A program made the translations under genes and the position numbers. A stretch of DNA of 64,000 bases from contig CAVVAE010000004.1 of the NCBI GenBank assembly GCA_963746185.1, positions 620,001-684,000 of the forward strand, given 5' to 3'. The notes beneath the pieces were generated by a model, which was given only the letters and a program-made list of their open reading frames with translations, was not told where the DNA came from and did no database searches. Of the stretch, positions 41,543 through 50,876 are shown in pieces (within the stretch, counting starts at the first letter, position 1; each line of letters opens with the position of its first letter). The stretch is from CAVVAE01 sp963746185. GTDB lineage: Bacteria > Actinomycetota > Actinomycetes > Propionibacteriales > Nocardioidaceae.

Positions 41543-43146
41543 GGACGATGGAGCTTCTTCATCAGCCGCAGGGCCGACGTCATCGTCTTCGCGTAACGCT
41601 GCTCTGACATCCCGAGCACCGGCCGGATCGGCAGCAGGCGCTGGGTGGCGACGGTCTGCGTCTCGGTGTAGCGGTGGATACCCTCGGGGCCCTGGCGCCG
41701 CCCAAGGCCCGACTCGCGCATCCCGCCCATCGGCGAGTCGATGGAGCCGAAGGATGCACCGTAGGCCTCGTTGATGTTGATGCTGCCGCACTTGATCTGG
41801 CGCGCGAGTCGCCGACCACGAGCCGCGTCTCGCGTGTAGATGCTGGCGTTGAGTCCGTAGCTGCCATCGTTGGCCCGCGCCACCGCGTCCTGCTCGTCGG
41901 CGAACCGGTAGACCGAGACGACCGGCCCGAACGTCTCTTGCGAGAAGCAAGTCATCGACGGGCTGACCCCGGTCAGCACCGTCGGCTCGTAGAACAGTGG
42001 CCCGATGTCCGGGCGGGCCTGCCCACCGGTGACCACGGTGGCGCCCTGGGACACCGCGTCGTCGAGGTGTGCTGTCACCTTGTCGAGCTGCTGCTGGGAG
42101 ACCAGTGAGCCCATGTCACCGGAGTAGTCGAAGGCACTCGAGAGCTGCATCGCCTCGATGCGTCGTACGAACCTGTCCATGAAGCGGTCGTAGACGTGGT
42201 CGGCGACGTACATCCGCTCCATCGACACACACAGCTGTCCTGCGGACGAGAAGCACGCGCGCACGGCACCTTCGGCCGCCCGATCAAGGTCGGCGTCGCG
42301 GAGGATGAGCATCGGGTTCTTTCCGCCGAGCTCGAGCGATGCCCCGACCAGCCGTTCGGCTGCTCGGCTCGCCACCAGTCGGCCCGTGCGAGTCGAGCCG
42401 GTGAAGCAGATGTAGTCGGCGCGGTCGATGATGGCTGGGCCGATGACCGATCCCTCGCCGTGGACGATCTGCCACACCTCCTCAGGTGCCCCAGCCTCGG
42501 CAAGCAGCTCGACGCCGAGGAGTGCGGCCAGTGGTGTCTGCGCGTCGGGCTTGTGCACAACCGTGTTGCCCGCCAGCAACGCCGGCAGGCCGTCGGAGAG
42601 GGCCATCGTGAACGGGTAGTTCCACGGCGAGACGACGCCAACGACACCTTTGGGCACCCGATTGATGTCGACCCGGGTCACACCGGGGTAGAGCCCGATC
42701 CGTCGATGTGAAGAGAGCTGGCGCTTGGCCATTCGGGCGTAGTAGCGCGCCGTCATCGCGACGTGGGCGACTTCCTCGAATGCGTGCTTGCGAGCCTTGC
42801 CCGACTCCCACTGGATGAGGTCGAGGATCTCGTCTTGGCGGTCGAACACGAGGTCATGAAAGTTAAGGAGGATCTTCGCTCGCAGCTCGAGCGGGACTCT
42901 GGCCCAGGACCGTTGCGCCGTTCGGGCTGAGTCGACGGCACGGTCCACGTCGTCGGTCGTCGACAACCCGAGCGAGGCGATCGGCTGTCCGGTGAACGGG
43001 GCGTACGTCGTCTGGGACTCCCCCGACGTCGACGCCACCCGCTTCGCGAGGCGGCGGGCCATCCGAGGATCGACGGCGTAGGTGGCTCGCGGGTCGTGCT
43101 CGGGGTCGGCGGGGGCGTGGATGTCCGGACCAGGGTGCGGGTTCAT
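41539..43146 (-). CDS. gabD2: Succinate-semialdehyde dehydrogenase-type aldehyde dehydrogenase
   Basis: A 535-residue NAD(P)-dependent aldehyde dehydrogenase. Conserved elements: VVGVVSPWNYPF (about 162-173), FTGSTRTGRLVA (NAD site), LELGGKNPM with the general-base Glu (about 269) and SAGQLCVS with the catalytic Cys (about 303). It matches the GabD2/Rv1731-like branch. ATG 43146 is used rather than 43170. It overlaps the GMC oxidoreductase gene by 4 bp, so alcohol oxidation followed by aldehyde oxidation may be coupled. True substrate uncertain. Confidence 0.85.
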   Translation of the reverse strand: MNPHPGPDIHAPADPEHDPRATYAVDPRMARRLAKRVASTSGESQTTYAPFTGQPIASLGLSTTDDVDRAVDSARTAQRSWARVPLELRAKILLNFHDLVFDRQDEILDLIQWESGKARKHAFEEVAHVAMTARYYARMAKRQLSSHRRIGLYPGVTRVDINRVPKGVVGVVSPWNYPFTMALSDGLPALLAGNTVVHKPDAQTPLAALLGVELLAEAGAPEEVWQIVHGEGSVIGPAIIDRADYICFTGSTRTGRLVASRAAERLVGASLELGGKNPMLILRDADLDRAAEGAVRACFSSAGQLCVSMERMYVADHVYDRFMDRFVRRIEAMQLSSAFDYSGDMGSLVSQQQLDKVTAHLDDAVSQGATVVTGGQARPDIGPLFYEPTVLTGVSPSMTCFSQETFGPVVSVYRFADEQDAVARANDGSYGLNASIYTRDAARGRRLARQIKCGSININEAYGASFGSIDSPMGGMRESGLGRRQGPEGIHRYTETQTVATQRLLPIRPVLGMSEQRYAKTMTSALRLMKKLHRP

Positions 43147-43238
43147 CCCACCGAGCGTATTGCGCCGCATTCGGATTGGCTACCCGCCGGTAACAGGAGG
43201 TCGTCGGGTGTGTGGTGGATCTAACAGGGTGCAAAGAA

Positions 43239-43271
43239 GAGGGGTGCCGCCTGACCTAGGCGACACCCCTC
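43239..43271 (-). terminator. Terminator of the M4 protease gene
   Basis: GAGGGGTG at 43239-43246 and CACCCCTC at 43264-43271 form a strong stem, with an inner CGCC/GGCG pair. It lies 30 bp after the protease stop. Confidence 0.75.
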
Positions 43272-43300
43272 ATCTCGTGGGTGCTGGGTGAGACCTCTGG

Positions 43301-45352
43301 TTAGGAGGCCGTCACCGCTGTGTCGTCGATCCGGAAGTTCGTTGCGAGCGAGGAGTCCTCGGTGCCGACGAACTTGATCGTGACGGTCTTGCCGATGAAG
43401 CTGTTCAGGTTGACCGAACGAGCGACGTACCCGGTGCCGGCGTTCGCGTTGGAGTAGGTGGCCAACGTGGAGGTGACTCCATTGCTGACGACCTGCACCC
43501 TCAACGTGTCGTACGGGGTGGAGCCGCTTTCTGCCGTGGTGATGTAGAGGTAGAACGCGAGTGACGCCGCCGACTTGCCAGCCGGGATGCTGACGTTCTG
43601 CGACAGCGTGTCAGTGTGCGTCGTGCCGTACCCGTTCAGCCACGCGTTGTAGGAGCCGGTGCGGGGTGTGTGGCCCGTGCCGGTTCCGATCACGCCGCTG
43701 CTCGCCGACCAGTTGACGTTGCCCGACTCGAAGCCCGGGTTGAGCAACAAGTTGCCGGTGGGCGGCTGCGTTGTCCCGCAGGACTCAGAGCCAAGCGGCA
43801 CCGAGACAGCGTTGAACGCACTGACAACAGCAGCGCACTGGGCCGACGTCGCGCCGTACAGGTCACGCGCGGCCTTGATGCTGGCGTCGCGCGCACCGGT
43901 GTACCTGGTCGTCGACGTCATGTACGTCGTCAGGGCGCGGTACCAGATCTTTGATGCCGCGTCGCGGCCGATGCCGGTGACCGTCGAGCCGTTGCACGTC
44001 GGGCTGTTGTGCGCGCGTCCACCGATCGTCTTCGAACCAGAGCCCTCGGCCAACAGGTAGAAGAAGTGGTTACCCACGCCGGAGGAGTAGTGGACGTCGA
44101 GGTTGCCGACACCTGAGGACCAGCAGTTGGCACTTCCGCCGTCGAGGGAGGGGTTGTCCATCCGTCGCAGGTAGGTGCCGTCTCTGGCGATCTCTTCACC
44201 GATGTAGTAGTCACCCGGGTCATTGGCGTTGTTGGCCGTGAACTCGACGCTGGTTCCGAAGATGTCGGACGTCGCCTCGTTGAGGCCACCGGACTCACCG
44301 GTGTAGATGAGACCCGCAGTGTTGGATGTGACGCCGTGCGTCATCTCGTGGCCGGCAACGTCGAGGGACACGAGCGGGTTGAACGTTGATCCGCCGTCCC
44401 CGTACGTCATGCAGAAGCACGAGTCGTCCCAGAACGCGTTCTCGTAGTTCACGCCGTAGTGAACGCGGCTGTAGGCAGCAACACCGTTGTTGCGGATGCC
44501 GTTGCGTCCGAAGGTGTTCTTGTAGAAGTCCCACGTGGTGGCGGCGCCATAGGCAGCGTCAGCGGCGGCCGACTGGCGGGAGGAGCTGGAGCCGGTGCCC
44601 CATACGTTGTCGGCGTCGGTGAACAGCGTGCCGCGTGAGGTGCTCGTGGAGTTGTTGGCGTCGTAGATGCTGCTGGTACCGCGCGTGGTGTCAGTGAGCT
44701 GGTACGTCGACCCGGACAGCACCGTCGTCAACGGCACCGAGCCGGAGTACAACGTGTTGCCCGTGCCCTCAGCGTGGTTGATGGTGTTCCACTTCGCGAT
44801 CGTCTTGCCGGTGCTGGCGTTCGTGTAGGTGAGCCGGTCGACCGGGCCACCGTCAGCGTCGACGGTCTTGCGGTGGGACTCCCACGCCAGGACGGGGCGA
44901 TGGTTCGCGGCGAACACGACGAGGGACGCGCCCTTGGTCGGTGCGTTCGTCTTGGCAGTCACGCTTCGCAGCGCGACGTCGGCCTTGGAGGCGTAGTCGA
45001 CACTCGCGACCCTGCCGTTCTCGGCCTGGTGAACGATCAGGTCGCCGCCGATGACGCGGAGGTCCTGGTAGGTGCGCTCGTAGCGGATGTGCATGGTGCC
45101 GTTGGTGTCGGCCAATGCGTCCGAAGGCTGCAACCGCTCAGCGCTGGGGAGACGAAGGGACTTGGCCGTCGCCGAGGCGTCAGCTTTAGCCTCGCGGATG
45201 GCGGTCGCGCGCTCAGCGGGGCTGAAGTGCGGATCGCTCTTGGTGGTAGCTGCCTTGGTCGCAAACTGGGGGGTGGCGGCTTGCGATGATGCGACGGAAA
45301 GACCAGCAGTGGTAACTGCGACGATCGCTCCGATGGTGGCAATACGTTTCAC
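43301..45352 (-). CDS. Secreted M4 (thermolysin-type) metalloprotease with C-terminal domain
   Basis: A 683-residue exported zinc protease. A signal peptide (about 1-27, KRIATIGAIVAVTTAGLSVASSQA) is followed by FTP/PepSY-type propeptide domains (about 40-205). The catalytic domain holds the zinc motif GHEMTHGVT (about 341-349, HExxH) and GGLNEATSD with the third ligand Glu. From about 535, LLLNPGFESGNVNW begins a beta-rich carbohydrate-binding-like domain. GTG 45352 is chosen because GGAGG lies 6 bp upstream; the frame remains open to 45394. It should digest extracellular protein. Confidence 0.92.
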   Translation of the reverse strand: MKRIATIGAIVAVTTAGLSVASSQAATPQFATKAATTKSDPHFSPAERATAIREAKADASATAKSLRLPSAERLQPSDALADTNGTMHIRYERTYQDLRVIGGDLIVHQAENGRVASVDYASKADVALRSVTAKTNAPTKGASLVVFAANHRPVLAWESHRKTVDADGGPVDRLTYTNASTGKTIAKWNTINHAEGTGNTLYSGSVPLTTVLSGSTYQLTDTTRGTSSIYDANNSTSTSRGTLFTDADNVWGTGSSSSRQSAAADAAYGAATTWDFYKNTFGRNGIRNNGVAAYSRVHYGVNYENAFWDDSCFCMTYGDGGSTFNPLVSLDVAGHEMTHGVTSNTAGLIYTGESGGLNEATSDIFGTSVEFTANNANDPGDYYIGEEIARDGTYLRRMDNPSLDGGSANCWSSGVGNLDVHYSSGVGNHFFYLLAEGSGSKTIGGRAHNSPTCNGSTVTGIGRDAASKIWYRALTTYMTSTTRYTGARDASIKAARDLYGATSAQCAAVVSAFNAVSVPLGSESCGTTQPPTGNLLLNPGFESGNVNWSASSGVIGTGTGHTPRTGSYNAWLNGYGTTHTDTLSQNVSIPAGKSAASLAFYLYITTAESGSTPYDTLRVQVVSNGVTSTLATYSNANAGTGYVARSVNLNSFIGKTVTIKFVGTEDSSLATNFRIDDTAVTAS

Positions 45353-45521
45353 GAACAACCTCCATGAGTGACGTGCCGACGACACTGTCGACACTTGAGA
45401 GGCTCACGGCCAAGACTGTGACGAGGGTCACGACGAGAGCCTCGCCGGACACTTCCGTATCGAGGTTTGTTGCGTCAAGAGCAACCTGATGCAACATCAC
45501 TGCGGAAATTCGTCGTCAGGA

Positions 45522-46736
45522 TCAGAAAAAGTCCCGCAGCCGGGCGAATCCGTCATAGACATCGACGAATCTCGTTGTCAAAGCGGCCATTCCAAGACGG
45601 ATTCCGTCGGGACGACGAAAATCCGGGATGACTCCCGCTCCCGGGAGTTGTTGGGTGACAAACCGCGCATTGGGGTGGGTAACGGTCAGGTGTGAACCCC
45701 GCCGATCAGGGTCGCGAGGGCTGGCCAGCGTTGCTGCGCGGGGCGCCAGCCAGGCGTCGTACAGCTGCACACCGAGAGCCGTGAGCGCCTTCGACTTGCT
45801 GCGGATCGCCGGCATCCCGGCATCCATGATCATCTCCACACTGGGTTCGATTGCGCACAGGGAGAGCACGCTCGGCGTGCCGGCCAGCCAGGCTCGCATG
45901 TCGCCATAGGGCTGGTAGCCCTGATCCATGTCGAACATGTCGGCGCGTCCCCACCATCCCCAGATCGGCTGTGACAGCCGGGCCTGCAGATCGCGCCGAA
46001 CATAGGTGAACGCCGGTGAGCCCGGTCCGCCGTTGAGGTACTTGTAGGTGCAGCCGACGGCGATGTCGGCGTCGTCGCGATGAAGGTCGACCGGGATCGA
46101 GCCGACGGAATGGCAGAGGTCCCAAAGCGTCAGTGCACCGGCCTCGTGCGCCGCGCGCGTCAGCGCAGCCATGTCGAGAATCGCAGAGGAGCGATAGTCG
46201 ACATGGGAGAGGGTAAGGAAGGCGACATCCTCGTCCAGCAAGGGAATGACGTGATCGAGCGTCACGCCGTCAGAGCCAACCTCCTCGATCCATCGGACCT
46301 TCAGACCGCGCTGCTTCGCGAAGGACTCGGCGAGATAGCGATCGGTCGGGAAGTTGTCGCGCTCGATCACGATCGTGTGGCGATCAGGCTGGGCATCGAG
46401 CGCAGCCGACATCGCCTTGTAGAGCGACACGGTGGTGGAGTCGCCGACGATGACTTCGCCGGGATCAGCGCCGAGCAGGCCGGTGCCGATGAGGTCTCCG
46501 GTGCGTTGTGGAAGGTCGATCCAGCCGTCCTCCCACGACCGGATCAGGTGGCTCCCCCAGTCGTCATCGAGCACCTCACGGACCCGGTCACGGCTGGCAT
46601 TGGGAAGTCTGCCCAGTGAATTGCCGTCGAGGTAGATGAGGTCGTCATCAGCGATGACAAAGTCGTCACGATAGTGCGCGAGCGCGTCTGCCCGGTCCAG
46701 CTCCTCGGCGTACTCCCGGCTCGGCTCGGCGTCCAT
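45522..46736 (-). CDS. kynU: Kynureninase
   Basis: PLP enzyme that cleaves kynurenine or 3-hydroxykynurenine to anthranilate-type acid and alanine in tryptophan catabolism. The 404-residue protein has the N-terminal YLDGNSLGRLP (about 35-45), the PLP-binding region IVGDSTTVSLYK (about 94-105), SHVDYRSS, LCHSVGSIPVDL and the Schiff-base lysine in CTYKYLNGGPGSP (about 228-240). All key positions are kept. No other kynurenine-pathway gene is in the window. The start is ATG 46736. Confidence 0.93.
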   Translation of the reverse strand: MDAEPSREYAEELDRADALAHYRDDFVIADDDLIYLDGNSLGRLPNASRDRVREVLDDDWGSHLIRSWEDGWIDLPQRTGDLIGTGLLGADPGEVIVGDSTTVSLYKAMSAALDAQPDRHTIVIERDNFPTDRYLAESFAKQRGLKVRWIEEVGSDGVTLDHVIPLLDEDVAFLTLSHVDYRSSAILDMAALTRAAHEAGALTLWDLCHSVGSIPVDLHRDDADIAVGCTYKYLNGGPGSPAFTYVRRDLQARLSQPIWGWWGRADMFDMDQGYQPYGDMRAWLAGTPSVLSLCAIEPSVEMIMDAGMPAIRSKSKALTALGVQLYDAWLAPRAATLASPRDPDRRGSHLTVTHPNARFVTQQLPGAGVIPDFRRPDGIRLGMAALTTRFVDVYDGFARLRDFF

Positions 46737-46916
46737 GCCCGCAACCTACCGGCTGCTGCCGAACCACTCCTGTGCGCACATCTGGTGCGTAGGACGCCGA
46801 TGTGCGGATCGCCTGTGGTCCCGTGCGCAGTTCTTGTCGCTGACCGGGTCGACGGCGTTCGTTTGTGCCTCCCTACTGTGTGGGCGGATGTCGCCGCATG
46901 GCTCTAAAGTCGTCAC

Positions 46917-47330
46917 ATGGCTGACTATCCACAACTGCTGCATACCGCCATCGACACCACCGACGCCCGGGCACTTGCCGAGTTCTATCGACAGCTCCTG
47001 GGGCTGCAGTACCGACCGGGCGATGAACCTCCTGCGGATGGTGAAGTCGACGATGCAGACTGGCTCGTCCTCGTGGACTCCAACGGTGCCCGCAAGCTGG
47101 CGTTCCAGGAGGTCGAGCGGCTGGACAGGACGACGTGGCCCACTCATGACGTCCCGATGCAGATGCACCTCGACTTCACGGTTTCGAGCTTCGAGGAGTT
47201 GCAGCGGCACCGAGAGCGAGCCGAGTCGCTCGGAGCGAAGCTGCTCCTAGATCGCACCGATGACTCAGACGAGCCGCTCTACGTCCTTGCCGACCTCTCG
47301 GGCCATCCGTTCTGCATCTTCGTCGCCTGA
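46917..47330 (+). CDS. VOC-family (glyoxalase/dioxygenase-fold) protein
   Basis: A 137-residue vicinal-oxygen-chelate protein. It starts with LLHTAIDTTDARALAEFYRQLLGL and has the paired beta-alpha-beta units; MQMHLDFTV (about 80-90) could contain the second-module His/Asp and the end reads LSGHPFCIFVA. Metal ligands are partly visible (His 9, His 83, Glu region near the end). Activity unknown; members are glyoxalases, dioxygenases and antibiotic-binding proteins. ATG 46917 is the start. Confidence 0.85.
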   Translation: MADYPQLLHTAIDTTDARALAEFYRQLLGLQYRPGDEPPADGEVDDADWLVLVDSNGARKLAFQEVERLDRTTWPTHDVPMQMHLDFTVSSFEELQRHRERAESLGAKLLLDRTDDSDEPLYVLADLSGHPFCIFVA

Positions 47331-47396
47331 TCTCCTCGACTCCGGTTCTCGCGGTCAGGTCCATATGATGGTCGTCCACGCGCTCGAGGAGGACAT

Positions 47397-47660
47397 ATGA
47401 AGTGCCCGATTGACTCAGCAACGCTCGTCATGACTGACCGCAGCGGCGTCGAGATCGACTACTGCCCCGAGTGCCGGGGCGTCTGGCTCGATAGGGGCGA
47501 GCTCGACAAGATCATCGATCGCGCCGAGGGAGAGTTTGCCGCCAGCACCCGTGCAGCGCCGGCTAGTGACCGTGGATCCGGGAGCCGTGATCGTCACGAC
47601 TCCGATGGTGGTTACCGCGGGAAGAAGAAAGAGAGCTGGATGCGCGAGCTCTTTGACTGA
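47397..47660 (+). CDS. Zinc-ribbon protein of the TFIIB-type (zf-TFIIB) family
   Basis: An 87-residue protein. Two CPxC-like knuckles bind zinc: MKCPIDSATL (Cys 3) and YCPECRGVWLDRGELDKII (Cys 23 and 26, followed by the family signature WLDRGEL). The C-terminal half is charged (GSGSRDRHDSDGGYRGKKK). These small proteins are widespread and not characterised. ATG 47397 follows GAGGA. Coding is supported by the clear family signature. Confidence 0.85.
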   Translation: MKCPIDSATLVMTDRSGVEIDYCPECRGVWLDRGELDKIIDRAEGEFAASTRAAPASDRGSGSRDRHDSDGGYRGKKKESWMRELFD

Positions 47661-47681
47661 GCTGGCTCCTGGCGCTGGTGC

Positions 47682-48392
47682 CTAGCGGTACTCCGGGTTC
47701 TCGAAGTCGAAGCGCGCCCCGGCATCCCATTCGGTGCGCTGGTTGCCGTACGCCGGGATTCCGCCGGCCCGGTCGAGCAGGTTTGCCAGGTGCATGAGGT
47801 TCCAGGTCATGAACGTCGTGTTGCGGTTGGTGAACTCGTTCTCAGGGCCACCTGACCCTGGGTCGAGGTACGACGGACCGGGTCCAGCCTCCCCGATCCA
47901 GCCGGCGTCGGCCTGCGGGGGAATGGTGTAGCCGATGTGCTGCAAGCTGTAGAGGATGTCCATCGCGCAGTGCTTGATCCCATCCTCGTTGCCGGTGATC
48001 AGTGCGCCACCGGCCCGGCCGTAGTAGGCCCACTGCCCAGCGTCGTTGACGTCTCCTGAGCTCGCATAGAGCCGCTCGATGACCTGCTTGGTGACGCTCG
48101 AGTTGTCTCCCAGCCAGATCGGCCCGGCAATGACCAGGATGTTCGAGGCCATCACCTGCTCCTGGATGCTCGGCCACTCGTCGGTCTGCCACCCATGCTC
48201 GGTCATGTCGGGGTACACCCCCGTGGCGATGTCCCGATCAACCGCCCGGATCACCTCCACCGCCACCCCCTGCTTGCGCATGATGTTGGCACTGATATCG
48301 ACCAGCGCTTGGGTGTTACTGACCTCCGGCGACCGCTTGAGGGTGCAGTTGATGAAGAGGGCTCGCAGGTTGCTGAAGTCGTAGTCACTCAC
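47682..48392 (-). CDS. Flavodoxin-like NAD(P)H-dependent FMN reductase
   Basis: A 236-residue flavodoxin-fold protein. The phosphate-binding start is LFINCTLKRSPEVSNTQAL (about 12-30), IVIAGPIWLGDNSSVTKQVIERL (read in parts, about 91-113) contains the flavin loop, and GGALITGNEDGIKHC the second. Residues 175-236 extend beyond the core with Tyr/Gly-rich sequence. It probably reduces FMN or a quinone-like compound with NAD(P)H. The start is ATG 48392. A 21-bp gap separates it from the zinc-ribbon gene. Confidence 0.85.
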   Translation of the reverse strand: MSDYDFSNLRALFINCTLKRSPEVSNTQALVDISANIMRKQGVAVEVIRAVDRDIATGVYPDMTEHGWQTDEWPSIQEQVMASNILVIAGPIWLGDNSSVTKQVIERLYASSGDVNDAGQWAYYGRAGGALITGNEDGIKHCAMDILYSLQHIGYTIPPQADAGWIGEAGPGPSYLDPGSGGPENEFTNRNTTFMTWNLMHLANLLDRAGGIPAYGNQRTEWDAGARFDFENPEYR

Positions 48393-48591
48393 GCCCCCAC
48401 AATGGACTGGCTGAGCGCAATCCGCCAGACCTCATTTGCCGGGCCTAGCCCTCCGTAGGTGTTCGCCAACCGGGGCCTTGACTAATACGGATATTTCGGG
48501 CTGGTCCGAATGGACTAGTAGCCGTCCACTCTTCGGGCAAAGCTCGCACCTTCTCACGCTGAGTCGCTGGTCAAGTCCTTAGAGTTCAGCT

Positions 48592-49221
48592 ATGCGCGAG
48601 CGTAGAACGACGTGGCTGCCACGGCTGCCGCGTCGTCCCGAGTCTCGGCGGCGCTCTCAGAGAGGTGCCGTCGCGGTCGAGGCCGCCATCATCACACCCC
48701 TTTTCATTTTGCTTGTATTCGGCATCATCGAGTTCGGGATGGTCTTCAAGGACTTCCTGGCGGTGACCTCCTCGGTCCGCGCAGGGGCACGGATGGCTTC
48801 TGCCGAACCGCGCAACCTCAACTTCGCCCAGGACGCCGCCGATCAGGTTGCCCGCGAGGGTGGTGCCTTGAACATGAGCAAGATCAAAGAGCTGTGGGTC
48901 TACAAGGCCGACCCGAACGTATCCGTCACCAACGGAGCACCACTGGGGGGCGGGGGAACGTTCAGCAACTGCACGACGTGCGTCAAGTTCGTCTGGAATG
49001 CCTCGACCCAGAAGTTCGACGTAAAATCCGGCTCGCCTGGTTGGAGCGCCGCCTCACAGAATGCCTGCTCCGGCGATGCGGCGCACGACCGGCTCGGCGT
49101 CTACCTGGTGCTCGACCACCCGTCCATCACCGGCTTGATGTTTGACTCCTTGGACCTAAAGTCGCACACCGTGATCAGCCTTGAGCCACTCCCAGCGACA
49201 GCGCCGTGTAAAGCGCCATGA
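48592..49221 (+). CDS. TadE-like pilus protein
   Basis: A 209-residue protein with the typical TadE N-terminus: basic residues, QRGAVAVEAAIITPLFILLVFGIIEFG (about 23-48; only parts given), a single membrane helix cleavable by prepilin-like processing, then an exported domain with paired Cys (NCTTC). TadE and TadG are minor pseudopilins of the Flp/Tad pilus. The next gene overlaps by 4 bp. No TadA/B/C or cpaB is visible here. The start ATG 48592 lacks a strong ribosome site. Confidence 0.88.
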   Translation: MRERRTTWLPRLPRRPESRRRSQRGAVAVEAAIITPLFILLVFGIIEFGMVFKDFLAVTSSVRAGARMASAEPRNLNFAQDAADQVAREGGALNMSKIKELWVYKADPNVSVTNGAPLGGGGTFSNCTTCVKFVWNASTQKFDVKSGSPGWSAASQNACSGDAAHDRLGVYLVLDHPSITGLMFDSLDLKSHTVISLEPLPATAPCKAP

Positions 49222-50876
49222 CCCGTCCTCACTGGCGTAACCCGCTGAAGTCCAGACGACGCGATGAGGGCGGCTATGTCGCCATCCTCACCGTGATGAT
49301 CTTCGTCACCCTCTTCGGCATGTGCGCGTTCGCCGTCGACGTCGGCAACTGGTACCACACCGGCCAACAAGAACAAGCCGCCGCCGACGCAGCCGCCCTC
49401 TCCGGAGTCCCCAACCTTCCTTCCAACCAGGCTGCTGCCTTCGCGGACGTCCAGAAGTACGCCAAAGCCAACGGGTTCGACGGCGCACTCTCCACCGTCG
49501 ATGTGATCCCCTCCATCGACGGACAACCCACCAGACTCCGTGTCACGATCTCCAAGACCGTCACCAACACCTTCGGTCAGCTTTTCGGCATCGGTCACAC
49601 CACGATCGTCCGCACCGCCGTTGCCGACTACGCCGGACCAGTCCCGATGGGCAGCCCCTGCAACGAGTACGGCAACGACCCGGATGCGACCTCGGGCGTC
49701 CGAGGCACCACCTGTGCAGGTGTGACTGGTCAGTTCTGGGCGAGCGTCAACTCGCCAAACTCGGCCAAGTCCAACGGTGATGCCTACCAGTCCACCGGCT
49801 GTGTGGCCGGCGTTGACGGTTGTTCCGGCACCACCAACACCGACTACGCGGCCGACGGCTACTTCTACACCGTCCACGTACCGGCGAGCGCCGCCGGAGA
49901 GAACCTCACCATCCAGGCCTTCGACGGCGCCTTCGTCAACGTGGGTCTGACCTGCACCGACGGCAACTTCGGCAGCGGCACCACCGAGGCAAGAGACGCC
50001 CTCAACCCGTGGGTCCTCGACGAGTCGACCCGCTACGCCGATACAGCGACCTCCGCCTTCTGCACCGGTGACAACGCGTACGGCGGCTCAGGCGCCATGA
50101 ATACCCAGTTCACTGTGCGTGCCCCCAGCGCCGCTCCCTGGGACCCGCTGACGTTCCCGCCACTGTCCGGGTGCCAGAAGACGTATGCCGGCTACGACGG
50201 AAACCTTTTCCCGGCGCTGAACTCCACCAGCGGCGGTTACCGCTCCGACATCGCTCAGAGCTTCCGGCGATGGGACACGCTCTGCACGATTCCCAGTGCG
50301 GTCCCCGGTGACTATCTCGTCCAGGTCAAGACCAATGGGCTCGGAACGGACAGCACCAACCAGGGCAACCGGTTCTCGCTCCGCGCTTTCAGCACCACAC
50401 AGCCCACTGCTAAAGACACCGTCTCAGTGTCCGGACGCGAGAAGATGGCGATGTTCTCCAACAAGCCCGGTGCGACCACGGAGTTCTACCTGGCTCGCGT
50501 GCAGAGTGGCGCGCATGGACAGCTCCTGCAGATCAAGCTCTTCGACATCGGCGACTCCAACTTGGACGGCACGATCCAACTCGTCAAGCCGCCGGACGCT
50601 ACAGGCGACGCCTTTACCAACTGCACGGGGAGCGGCGTCAAGGTCGGTAACCTGCCTACCTGCTCGTTTACGGTAAACGCCGGTAGCCCTTCGCCCTTCA
50701 ATGGCAAGTGGCAAACTGTTCAGATCCCGATCCCAGCCAACTATGCCTGTGCTGACGCAGACACGAGCAAGTGCTGGGTCAGACTGAAGTATGTCTACGG
50801 AACAGGCTCGGCACCTACAGACGTCACCTCGTGGTCGGCGAACCTCTTCGGTGACCCTGTCCGCTTGGTGGAGTAG
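49218..50876 (+). CDS. TadG-like secreted protein with pilus-type N-terminus
   Basis: A 552-residue protein starting with a TadG-like segment (EGGYVAILTVMIFVTLFGMC, then AVDVGNWYHTGQQEQAAADAAALSG, both hallmarks), followed by a long secreted beta-rich region with many Gly, Asn, Ser and Cys residues. The size beyond the Tad_N domain is large and the region past about 150 is not recognised. It overlaps TadE by 4 bp, and its 3' end overlaps the nitrilase gene on the other strand by 53 bp. A surface or adhesion role is likely. Confidence 0.85.
   Translation: MTRPHWRNPLKSRRRDEGGYVAILTVMIFVTLFGMCAFAVDVGNWYHTGQQEQAAADAAALSGVPNLPSNQAAAFADVQKYAKANGFDGALSTVDVIPSIDGQPTRLRVTISKTVTNTFGQLFGIGHTTIVRTAVADYAGPVPMGSPCNEYGNDPDATSGVRGTTCAGVTGQFWASVNSPNSAKSNGDAYQSTGCVAGVDGCSGTTNTDYAADGYFYTVHVPASAAGENLTIQAFDGAFVNVGLTCTDGNFGSGTTEARDALNPWVLDESTRYADTATSAFCTGDNAYGGSGAMNTQFTVRAPSAAPWDPLTFPPLSGCQKTYAGYDGNLFPALNSTSGGYRSDIAQSFRRWDTLCTIPSAVPGDYLVQVKTNGLGTDSTNQGNRFSLRAFSTTQPTAKDTVSVSGREKMAMFSNKPGATTEFYLARVQSGAHGQLLQIKLFDIGDSNLDGTIQLVKPPDATGDAFTNCTGSGVKVGNLPTCSFTVNAGSPSPFNGKWQTVQIPIPANYACADADTSKCWVRLKYVYGTGSAPTDVTSWSANLFGDPVRLVE

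Noticed and set aside
41543..41950. N-terminal extension of the GMC oxidoreductase
   Set aside because: It overlaps the dehydrogenase gene in another frame; the FAD motif begins right after ATG 41542.
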